64,000 nucleotides of DNA from Prorocentrum cordatum (Eukaryota > Sar > Dinophyceae > Prorocentrales > Prorocentraceae): NCBI GenBank assembly GCA_963575745.1, contig CAUYUJ010000170.1, positions 1 to 64,000 of the forward strand, in the 5' to 3' direction. The notes beneath the pieces are model-generated. The model did no database searches. It saw nothing but the letters and a program-made list of their open reading frames with translations, and was not told the origin of the DNA. Positions 57,410 to 64,000 of the stretch are shown piece after piece (positions within the stretch are counted from its first letter, which is position 1; every line of letters begins with the position of its first letter). Both the position numbers and the translations under genes were made by a program.

Positions 57410-58090
57410 CGGCGAATTAGTGGAAACTGTGGGGCACCTTGCGGGAAAGCAGCCGCGAGACCGAGGTTCGGATAGGCTTCTGCTCTAGCCACTTGGACGA
57501 CTTCGAACACGGTGTGTGTATTGATCCAGTTTTGATCGGTGATGGGGAAGCTTCGAATACGTTGGGTTTCGACCTATTCGTTCGTACTCACTCGGTGCGA
57601 GAGTTTGGACGACGTCGGAATAGTTGTGCGAGCACTCCCTAGAGTGGGTATGGAGGAGGAGGGGGAAGACAGGGACGAGACGCAAGCAGATGAGGATGAT
57701 GAGGGGGGGGGGGCGAGACGCAGACGCGGTGGAGTAGACGGAGGACACGGAGAAAGAGGAGGAGGAGGAGGAGGAGGACGAGGAGGAGGTGGAGGAGGAG
57801 GAGGAGGAGGTTTCTCTTCCTCCCCCCCTGCCCCCTCCCGGTTGCAGTGAGAGGCGCTGCTGCGCCGCGCCCCTGCGTGCCGACCTTTTCACGGAGCTCA
57901 TGCTCGCCATGCTTCTCCTTGGTTCCGCGTCGCTCCTCCTCGCTCCTCGCTGCTCCTCGCTCCTCGCTCCTCGCTCCTCCTCCTCCTCCTCCTCCTCCTC
58001 CTCCTCTTCATTATCCTCGCTCCTCGTTCCTCCTCCTCCTCCTTGCTCCTCCTCCTCCTCCTCCTCCTCCTCCTCCTGCTGCAGGTGGTA
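57410..58090. other. No firm gene; GGA and CTC tracts
   Basis: GGA tract at 57750-57815 and CTC tracts at 57975-58080, again in inverted orientation. Between them is a short unique stretch at 57820-57970. Confidence 0.6.
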
Positions 58091-58210
58091 TCACTCATTT
58101 ACTGTCACGAAGGCCACGCCGCCCGAGCTGGGTCCCTTCCACTCTTCTCCTTGTGGCGCCGACGGCACGGCCTCGCGGCTGCAGCCCATGCAGCGCAAGC
58201 AGTAGCGCCC
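58091..58210 (-). CDS. Exon-like island with C-terminal stop
   Basis: The minus strand reads GRYCLRCMGCSREAVP then SAPQGEEWKGPSSGG and VAFVTVNE before a TGA at 58091. Codons are GC-ending and the Cys pattern (CxxCxxC) looks purposeful. The 5' limit is not fixed, and no good acceptor AG is visible just upstream. It may be a terminal exon or gene fragment. Family unknown. Confidence 0.3.
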   Translation of the reverse strand, partial: GRYCLRCMGCSREAVPSAPQGEEWKGPSSGGVAFVTVNE

Positions 58211-58349
58211 GCCCCACAAAGGAAGAGGCGGAGGGGGGAGGCCGAAGGGGGGGCAAGCGACCGACCGAGACCCAAGAGAACACACCTCACGAAAGGGAGA
58301 ACCTGGGAAGCAGCAGCGGCGCCAGGAGCCAGGGCTTCGGACGCCCGAC

Positions 58350-58534
58350 ATGGGTACGGAAAGAGTGGGTACAATGCCCAACAACAAATGTTGTCCCGAA
58401 CCAGCAGCGGCCGCTGTTGGGCAGGCGGCCTCCTGTCTCGAATGGACACAGGCCGCGGCGGCGTGGACAGCGAGCCCTGTTCAAAATGAGCAGGAACTGC
58501 TGTTGGGCACTGTACCCATTCTTTCCGTACCCAT
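58350..58534. mobile_element. About 185-bp fold-back element with 33-bp arms
   Basis: The left arm starts ATGGGTACGGAAAGAG then TGGGTACAATGCCCAACA. The right arm is its complement, TGTTGGGCACTGTACCCA then TTCTTTCCGTACCCAT, with two mismatches over about 34 bp. No ORF belongs to it. No clear target duplication is seen (flanks GAC and TTT). Confidence 0.82.
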
Positions 58535-58791
58535 TTTGTTCGTGCAGAACCATTTGGCCAGCCCTGTGAGAAACTATAAGTGCCGATACTGCTACTCCAC
58601 GGACCTCCCCCAGGGTGGGTTCTAACAGAGATTTCGAGGCGCATCCGGCCGTGGCGATGAGGGCCTCCCGGGAGACCCAGAAAGGCTAAAACGAAGCGAG
58701 AGTGGCAGCATCGGTACCTTCTCCTCCTCTGAGCCTGGCGATGCCCTCGGTGATCCCTGTGTCTCACTGCAAACCTTCGGAGGGGAGGGGG
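58535..58791. other. No recognisable gene
   Basis: Unique sequence between the fold-back element and the third 215-bp TIR element. Confidence 0.4.
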
Positions 58792-59003
58792 CGGTCGGAG
58801 ACTTTCGCTTAGCGTGTCGCGGCGGCGGCCCCAGCGACTCGCTATAACCTGCAAGCGGATAGCGTGTCGCTCCGCTCCGCGGGGCGGGAGGCTCGAAGAA
58901 GCTCGGGACGTTGACGCTCGGGGACTGGGATGCGGTTAGCAAGTAGGGTGAAGCGTGATGGACCAGAACCAGCGGCGCAACACGCTAAGCTGAAGTTCCT
59001 GAG
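58792..59003. mobile_element. About 215-bp TIR element, copy 3
   Basis: Terminal repeats: CTTTCGCTTAGCGTGTCGCGGC at the left against the complement of GCGCAACACGCTAAGC at the right. Internal hairpin GCGACTCGCTAT ... ATAGCGTGTCGC. Homologous to 21569-21783 and 26056-26271. Confidence 0.82.
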
Positions 59004-59195
59004 CATAATTGCGACTCGCACTCTATCGATTGTTCTGTAACGTTAGTGCCACCGCAATCCTGATGGAACAATCGGCGAGCGCACGATCCAAACGAATGCC
59101 CTGGGGTATCCCGGCGGCCCCACGGAAGCACCGACAGCCTGGACAGGCCCGTAGTCTGACGCAGTTGTCCCTGATCGCGCCCGCGAGGGCCTCCC

Positions 59196-59306
59196 ATAGG
59201 GGAACGAAGAATGCCATAAACATAAAAACGCGGAGGTCCGCGCGGATTTCTCGGATCCGCGCTGACTTCAGACCTTTTATGTTTATGCCATTCTCCTTTC
59301 CCCTAT
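59196..59306. mobile_element. 111-bp MITE with CCC flanks
   Basis: 32-bp terminal inverted repeats with three mismatches: ATAGGGGAACGAAGAATG, then CATAAACATAAAA, and the complement at the right end. The centre holds a second hairpin (GGTCCGCGCGGAT / ATCCGCGC). CCC lies on both sides (59193-59195, 59307-59309). A related sequence at 59541-59600 has the same flanks joined without the element, which supports the insertion. Confidence 0.85.
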
Positions 59307-59540
59307 CCCAAGGACCTTGGCACGAAGCAACCGGGCCACGATGACACGATGAGCATCGTTTATCCGACCCCTATCCCCAGCGGCGTGGCCTGGGCCCCAC
59401 TGGCCCATTTACCCCCCTAGATGGGGATACAGGCCGTTCCCTTCGGGTTTCGAGGGGCATATCCCCAGCTGGGGTGGTAGCATGGTGGGGCTGAGAAACC
59501 ATTGCTCAGTGGGGATGGGGATAGGTTCAACGATGCTGAT

Positions 59541-59600
59541 GATCGCGCCCTCGAGGGCCTTCCAAGGACCTTGGCACGAAGCAGGCGGGCCACGAGGCGA
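59541..59600 (+). repeat. Paralogous empty site of the 111-bp MITE
   Basis: GATCGCGCCCTCGAGGGCC then TTCCAAGGACCTTGGCACG and GCGGGCCACGA match, without interruption, the left (59172-59195) and right (59307-59340) flanks of the MITE. Confidence 0.8.
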
Positions 59601-59709
59601 ACGGGCCCTGGACCATGCCTGGGCCATGGGGGCCTTCCCCTGGGACCGGCCTCTCCTCATCCTGAGCAGCTCTTTGTGGAGGTTTTCTCCGAAGGGCTCA
59701 GGCGACCCG

Positions 59710-59905
59710 TCCTCCTCCTCCTCCTCCTCCTCCTCCTCCTCCTCCTCCTCCTCCTCCATCTCCTCCATCTCCTCCATCTCCTCCTCCTCCTCCTCCTCCT
59801 TCTCCTCCTCCTCCTCCTCCTCCTCCTCCACCACTTTTCCTCCTCCTCCTCCTTTTCCTCCTCATCTTCCTCCTCCTCCTCCTCCTCCTCCTCCTCCTCC
59901 TCCTT
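59710..59905. repeat. CTC microsatellite
   Basis: CTC with ATC and TTC variants. Confidence 0.95.
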
Positions 59906-60074
59906 GGGTCGCATACGGCCCCGGGGGAAGCCGTGCAGTTTTTTGACAGCCCCAGGGCAAGCGGAGGGCACCGGGAGCCCCAGAACGGCAAAAAAGCTAT
60001 AGGGCCTGTTTCCCTCAGCCGAGGAAAACATATTAGCCAGCGTGGGCCCAAAGCAGTGTGCTCCCAGCGGCCGA

Positions 60075-60330
60075 TGTTGAACAAGCTATGTTGAGCAATC
60101 TATGTGGTGCAACACATGTGTTGTGCAAGGTATGTTGTGCATGGTTGCGTCATGTACGTTGTGAAACTATGTGATGCAATATATGTGGTGTAATGTGTGG
60201 TGCCATCCGTGTGGTGCGCAATCTATGTGGTGCAATCTATGTCGTGCAGCCTATGTGGTGCCATCTGTGTGGTCCGCAATATATATACATGAATATATGT
60301 ACACACATATATATATATACATGTTTATGT

Positions 60331-60378
<48 letters not shown>

Positions 60379-60430
60379 TGCAATCGACGTGATGCGCCCT
60401 ACGTGGTGCAACATAGGTGGTGCGTGTGTT
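60075..60430. repeat. TAYGTGGTGCAA minisatellite with AT tract
   Basis: Reverse-complement orientation of the TTGCACCACRTA family (60075-60275 and 60375-60425), split by a TATATA tract at 60278-60373. Confidence 0.9.
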
Positions 60431-60559
60431 TTTTGTCCCGACCCTCCGTGTTGGGCTCTCGTCTGCAAAAGAGGACTGGCCTCCGCCTCTCCCGCCTCCC
60501 GCTTCCCCCCTGCCTTCCTCCTCCTGCCGTCTGCTTCCTCCTCCTCCTCCTCCCTGCCA

Positions 60560-61290
60560 CGCGCATCCAGCCGAGACCTCGCTGCTCCCCGGGTCGCTGC
60601 TCCCCGGGTGGCTGCGAACTGCGCAGCCGTCGCCGCGTTCGTGGGCTCCTGGGAGGTCCAAGCGGAGTCGGGGGGCCCACGCGCACCCGGATGGGAACCT
60701 CGCAGCTCCCCGGGTGGCTGCGAACTGCGCAACCGTCGCCACGCTTTCGTGGGCTTCTGGGAGGTCCAGCGGAGTCGGGGGCCACGCGCATCCAGCCGAG
60801 ACCTCGCAGCTCCATGGGAGGCTGCGAACTGCGCAACAGTCGCCGCGTTCGTGGGCTCTTGGGGAGGTCCAGCGGAGTCGGGGGGCACGCGCACCCGGAC
60901 GGGAACCTCGCAGCTCCATGGGAGGCTGCGACCTGTGCAACCGTCGCCACTTTCGGGGGCTCTTGGGGAGGTCCAGCGGAGTCGGGGGGCACGCGCACCC
61001 GGACGGGAACCTCGCTGCTTCCTGGGGGGCTGCGACCTGTGCAACCGTCGCCACTTTCGGGGGCTCCCGGGGGGGGGGGGGTCCAGCAGAGTCCGGGGGC
61101 ATGCAAACCCAGACGGGACCTCGCTGCTCCCGGGGCGGCTGCGAACTGCGAAACTGCGAAACTGCCGCCACGCTTTCGTGGGCTCCCCTGGGAGGTCCAG
61201 CAGGGTCGGGGGCCACGCAAACCCCTTTGAGACCTCGCTGCTCCATGGGTGGCTGTGAACTACGCAACTGTCGAAACTTTCATGGGCTCC
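60560..61290. repeat. About 105-bp tandem array (copy 2)
   Basis: Seven units anchored by CCGTCGCCAC at about 60627, 60733, 60836, 60941 and 61045. Each has GCAGCTCCATGGGAGGCTGC, GAACTGCGCAA, GGGCTCTTGGGGAGGTCC and AGCGGAGTCGGGGGGC. Paralogous to 6195-6610. Confidence 0.92.
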
Positions 61291-61565
61291 TGGAAGGCAC
61301 GGCAAAGAGGAGGGCAGCGCAGATCGTGCATATCTGGCGATGTGTTGTTTTGTACGATGCCTTTATACAAATGTTAGCCTCGCGTGGAGAAGGGATGGGT
61401 ATGTCTCGGGTCTTTTTGTGTTGCAGTGCCCCCCCCATTCGTGGAAGCCCGCTTGAAAAAAATCCCCCCGCGCCAGGAGGGTGCGCGGCCGGCGTATTGC
61501 GCAGACAAAGAAGATTCGTTCAGGGGTCAGGTGCGCAAGGCGAGATGCCCGACGGGGACACTCAC

Positions 61566-62277
61566 TCAACGCTTGCCCATAGAGGCGTCACGGTTGGTCA
61601 TGTGGTACTGCCTGGCCGGGGGCAAGTTGGCGAACGTCTTCAGCTCCGACTTCTCCATGTACTTGGCGTACAGCGTCTTCACCTTGTCCGTCTGCCCGTC
61701 TGCGGCGGAATCCAGGAGGTCCTCGGAGATCTCGGTCTGCGCGGCGAAGTCCTTCGGCTGGTTGCGCCAGTACGTGTTGAGCATCTTGAACTTGTTCTCC
61801 TTGGCCAGGACCGCTTTCATGTCGCCAGCGTCGATGGCGCTCTGCAGCTTGATGATGGCGGGGGCGTACCTTGGCGGCGCGCAAAGGGGGGTAGGGTAGG
61901 GGGAGGGGGGAAGGCTTCTTAGAAGCACCCTGCTTCTTAGAAGGCCTCGGCTCTACGTCTATAGAGAAGGCCCGCGCCTTCTAAGAAGCAGGGGTGCTTC
62001 TAAGAAGCCTTCCCCCCTCCCCCTACCCCCCTCTGCGCGTTGCCGAGTACCTCTTCATGCAGGTCACCGGCTCGCCCTGGAAGTCGGCCAGCGCCGTCTC
62101 GCCGCCGGCCGCCGCCAACAGCACCGCGGCCGCGCCCATGGCCGCCTCGCGGCGCCCCGGCGGCGGGGCCGCCGCGAGGAAGGCGCCCGGCGCGGGGCCC
62201 GCGAGGGCCGCGAGGCACGCGGCCGCGAGGGCGTAGGCGCCCGCGCAGGCGGCGCACAGCGGCAGGAGCCTGGCCAT
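61566..62277 (-). CDS. Plastid thylakoid-lumen protein, two exons (176 aa)
   Basis: Exon 1 is 62277-62051 and exon 2 is 61869-61566. Joining across a GT-AG intron (62050-61870) restores one frame of 176 codons. The leader has three parts: a hydrophobic signal peptide (about residues 1-32), a Phe just after the likely cleavage site (GAFLAAAPP), then RRE and a hydrophobic stretch with lumenal cleavage site TALA before D65. This is what peridinin plastids use for lumen proteins. The mature part (about 112 aa) is charged and helical: YAPAIIKLQSAID, MKAVLAKENKFKML, TEISEDLLDSAA and DKVKTLYAKYMEKSEL. A four-helix extrinsic photosystem II subunit of the PsbQ/Psb31 kind is a reasonable guess but not shown. 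A pyrimidine-rich stretch ending in AG at 62301-62300 could be the spliced-leader acceptor. There is no relic SL, so this looks like an ordinary gene copy. Confidence 0.8.
61870..62050 (-). mobile_element. Introner-like intron (181 bp) with long inverted repeats
   Basis: Arms 61879-61945 and 61976-62038 are complementary over more than 60 bp. They start GCGCARAGGGGGGTAG, share GGGGAGGGGGGAAGG, GCTTCTTAGAAGC and GCTTCTTAGAAGGC, and differ by one substitution and two small indels. The loop is 30 bp. AGGTAC is present at both exon-intron junctions on the coding strand, consistent with a target duplication that supplies the GT and AG splice sites. Confidence 0.82.
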
Positions 62278-62379
62278 GGCGAGGGTCGGTCGGGGAGGCC
62301 TCAGAGGGTCGGCAGGACGTGCGACGGAGGCAGGCGGGTGCCAGGGCCAAAACGCTTCGAGCAAACATGATGACATGAC

Positions 62380-62530
62380 ATTCTTCGTGGTGCTATGTGC
62401 GTGCTACAATCTGTGTGGTGCAATCGACGTGGTGCAGCATGTGGTGTGCGAACTGCAGTGTGCCATAGGTATGGCGCCATGAATTTTGTTGCCAACTGCG
62501 TGGTGCAGCGTATGCGGTGCAGTCTACGGG
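62380..62530. repeat. TGGTGCARNNTAYG minisatellite
   Basis: About ten degraded units of the TTGCACCACRTA family in reverse orientation (GTGGTGCAATC, GTGGTGCAGC, GCGGTGCAGTC). Confidence 0.8.
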
Positions 62531-62559
62531 GCGCAACCAATCTCTGTTCGCAGTGAGTT

Positions 62560-62640
62560 GTCCACTCCACTGCTCGCGCAAACATCCCACCCACCCACCC
62601 GCAACTTGGTCTGCAAAACCTCTTAAGACCGTGACGGTGG
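62560..62640. repeat. Dispersed repeat shared with about 2668-2745
   Basis: Its reverse complement carries TTTTGCAGACCAAGTTGCGG and GTGGGTGGGTG, matching 2668-2715. Both copies adjoin TTGCACCAC-type units. Confidence 0.7.
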
Positions 62641-62654
62641 GTACCACATGGCAC

Positions 62655-62714
62655 TTGGCAACGACACCGACGCCGACGACGACGACGACAACGACGACAA
62701 CGACGCCGCCGACG
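62655..62714. repeat. GAC/AAC trinucleotide tract
   Basis: GACGACGACAAC run that ends directly at the relic spliced leader. Confidence 0.85.
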
Positions 62715-62716
62715 AC

Positions 62717-62737
62717 CCGTAGCCATTTTGGCTCAAG
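62717..62737 (+). other. Relic dinoflagellate spliced leader (21 of 22 nt)
   Basis: Matches DinoSL positions 2-22 exactly (CCGTAGCC, ATTTTGG, CTCAAG). The degenerate first position is C instead of A, G or T. It marks the 5' end of a reverse-transcribed, reinserted mRNA leading into the ORF at 62869. Confidence 0.93.
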
Positions 62738-62868
62738 GCCATGGCGATCCCGACGACCGCGAGTCCTTCGGGCGCCGTCGAGCGCGAGGGACGCCGCGCT
62801 TTGGGCCTGCTTCTTGCTTCGTTTTTTCGAGGCGGCGTGGGCAGGCGGAGCGCGCGGGGCCAGCAGCC

Positions 62869-64000
62869 ATGTCGGGCGACGGAACTGGAGCGCCGCCACC
62901 CTGGAGGCGCAGGGTGTACTGGGTCTGCCAGTGCAAGGAGTGGAACTGGTGCGACAAGAGGGCGACCTGCAAGTCCTGCGGGAAGGAGGCGCCAGCGTGG
63001 GCGAAGCGCCTGCGCGCGATGCACCAGCCCCAGGCCGACGGGGAGGGATTCGTCCAGCAGCCCAGGGGGCGCTCGCACCAGCGTGCAGCGCGCCGAGCTG
63101 GTGAGGCCTCCAGGGCAGCCTCGGCCGCCAGCACCGTGCCGAGCAGCGCGCCCAACAGCAGGGTGCGGCCGCGGGGCGGAGCCAAGCCGCCGCCGTGGCG
63201 TGAGGAGCGCGAGGAGCAACCAGAGGAGCCCGCTGCGAGTCTGGAGCGCAGGCTCGAGGGAGCCCAGGCTCGCGTCTCCAGCCTCCGCGAGGCGGTCGCC
63301 ACAGATGGGACCAGCGAGGCCTTCCAGCGAGAGGCCAGGGCGGCCCTCCTCGCAGCGGAGGACTCAGCCGAGAGGGCCGAGGCCGAGCTCCGCGAGGCCC
63401 AGCGGCTCGGGAGGCCCCCCCACGCCGTCCTCCACGGAGGCGCCAACGCCATGCAGAAGGTCGAGAAGCAGATCACTGCAACCAGAGCCAAGCGCGAGCA
63501 GGCCGTGCAGCGGGCTGAGGCCCTCAGGGAGGAGATTGCGGCGATGCAAGAAGAGCTGGCCGAGGCCGAGTCCGCGGTCGAGGACTTCGACAGCCAGCTC
63601 GGCAAGCTCGAGGAGTCGAAGGCTCAGACAGTCCAGCAGGCACTCCAGCGGGCCATTGAGGCGTGCGGAGGCCAGCGGCCCCTGGAGACCGCGGTCGGGG
63701 GCCTCGTCACCCAGGTCAACCAGTTGGGCGAGATGCTCGGCCCTAACTCGGATGGCGTCGCGCCCAGGCTCCTGGAGATCATGGACATCATCACCACGCA
63801 GAGCGCCGCCATCTCGGACATGCTCCACCCCGCTGCGCCTGCTGCCGCTGCCTCGCGCTGGGCCGACGGCCTTGGCGGGGGCGGGCTCGCCGTCGACGAC
63901 GAGGAAGGCTTCCCCGCCCCTGCCGCTGGGGCCTCTGCCCCCGCGGAGCCGCGGCCGCCAGCGGAGGCCGCAGTTCAGCAGGTGCGACCAGGCCCGCCCA
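62869..64000 (+). CDS. Zinc-finger/coiled-coil protein, 3' truncated by window end
   Basis: 377 complete codons without a stop; the frame continues past the window. The start is the ATG at 62869 (MSGDGTGAPPPWRRR), the first ATG in this frame after the relic SL; an earlier ATG at 62741 is in another frame. Residues 18-37 form a compact RanBP2-like zinc finger: W18, C20, C22, N26, C34, C37, then GKEAPAW. The first Cys pair has one residue between, whereas the family usually has two to four. Residues about 60-120 are basic and Pro/Ser-rich. Residues about 120-275 are a long Glu/Ala/Arg-rich coiled coil (LERRLEGAQARV, ALREEIAAMQEELAEAESAV). A Pro/Ala-rich acidic tail follows. Small zinc fingers followed by coiled coil at the N-terminus are compatible with the first ORF of dinoflagellate LINE-type elements, but no RT is in view. 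The function is therefore inference. Confidence 0.72.
   Translation, partial: MSGDGTGAPPPWRRRVYWVCQCKEWNWCDKRATCKSCGKEAPAWAKRLRAMHQPQADGEGFVQQPRGRSHQRAARRAGEASRAASAASTVPSSAPNSRVRPRGGAKPPPWREEREEQPEEPAASLERRLEGAQARVSSLREAVATDGTSEAFQREARAALLAAEDSAERAEAELREAQRLGRPPHAVLHGGANAMQKVEKQITATRAKREQAVQRAEALREEIAAMQEELAEAESAVEDFDSQLGKLEESKAQTVQQALQRAIEACGGQRPLETAVGGLVTQVNQLGEMLGPNSDGVAPRLLEIMDIITTQSAAISDMLHPAAPAAAASRWADGLGGGGLAVDDEEGFPAPAAGASAPAEPRPPAEAAVQQVRPGPP

Noticed and set aside
62733-63605. 290-codon minus-strand ORF
   Set aside because: Antisense shadow of the zinc-finger/coiled-coil ORF. The plus frame has a recognisable zinc finger and heptad-like pattern.
62741-64000. Alternative ORF from the ATG 3 nt after the second relic SL
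   Set aside because: Open by GC richness only; Arg/Ser/Pro-rich with no domain, whereas the frame starting at 62869 gives a zinc finger and coiled coil.
1-64000. tRNA, rRNA, SL-RNA gene or telomeric repeat
   Set aside because: No cloverleaf, rRNA core sequence, SL-RNA gene context or TTTAGGG tract was seen. The two SL matches are single and gene-proximal. A covariance-model scan would be needed to exclude small RNAs fully.

Overview
The window reads as nuclear DNA of a dinoflagellate, most likely a peridinin-plastid species with a very large repeat-rich genome. Two things support this. First, two copies of the 22-nt dinoflagellate spliced leader (DinoSL) are fossilised in the DNA, one on the minus strand at 16095-16116 and one on the plus strand at 62717-62737. 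Second, one gene encodes a protein with a plastid/thylakoid-lumen leader of the secondary-plastid type. The species is not established. There are no bacterial operons, tRNA, rRNA or CRISPR features.

Genes are sparse. Three coding regions are well supported: (1) 14686-15999 (-), an intronless WSC-domain plus SGNH/GDSL-hydrolase protein preceded by a complete relic DinoSL, so it is a retrocopy of a trans-spliced mRNA; (2) 61566-62277 (-), a two-exon plastid lumen protein whose single intron is almost entirely one long inverted repeat (introner-like); (3) 62869 to the window end (+), a zinc-finger/coiled-coil ORF preceded by a second relic DinoSL, possibly the 5' ORF of a LINE-type retrotransposon. 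A decayed LINE reverse-transcriptase C-terminus lies at about 19005-19700 (+). Four short islands (7190-7310, 13140-13397, 57077-57364, 58091-58210, all minus) look exon-like but are unproven.

The rest is repeats. 1-14 kb: GAT, CTC and GTT microsatellites and several minisatellites, including 10-bp, 93-bp and about 105-bp units. 14-29 kb: the SGNH retrogene, the LINE relic, three copies of an about 165-bp dispersed repeat, TIR elements at 20803 and 21569/26056, and 82-, 120- and 66-bp arrays. 29.7-46.2 kb: the most striking region. It holds two related about 5.26-kb composite elements (A 32239-37495, B 39944-45214) with short terminal inverted repeats beginning CAG at TA-like sites. Each carries a 93-bp tandem array, then about 25 tandem copies of an about 150-bp monomer that is itself an inverted repeat joined by alternating CG tracts, then a unique tail. 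Matching 90-bp arrays lie outside them at 30 kb and 45.6 kb, and AAAATTTT-palindrome arrays lie between them. 46-60 kb: very long trinucleotide arrays (ATC 1.1 kb, TAG 2.5 kb, CAT 0.7 kb) and small fold-back elements, one with a paralogous empty site in the window. 60-64 kb: an about 105-bp array, then the lumen-protein gene and the DinoSL-tagged zinc-finger ORF arranged divergently.

The genes do not form a pathway. What unites the window is DNA and RNA mobility: mRNA retroposition, LINE activity, several TIR/fold-back families, an introner-like intron and heavy satellite expansion. Nearly all long open frames are artefacts of trinucleotide or multiple-of-three repeats.
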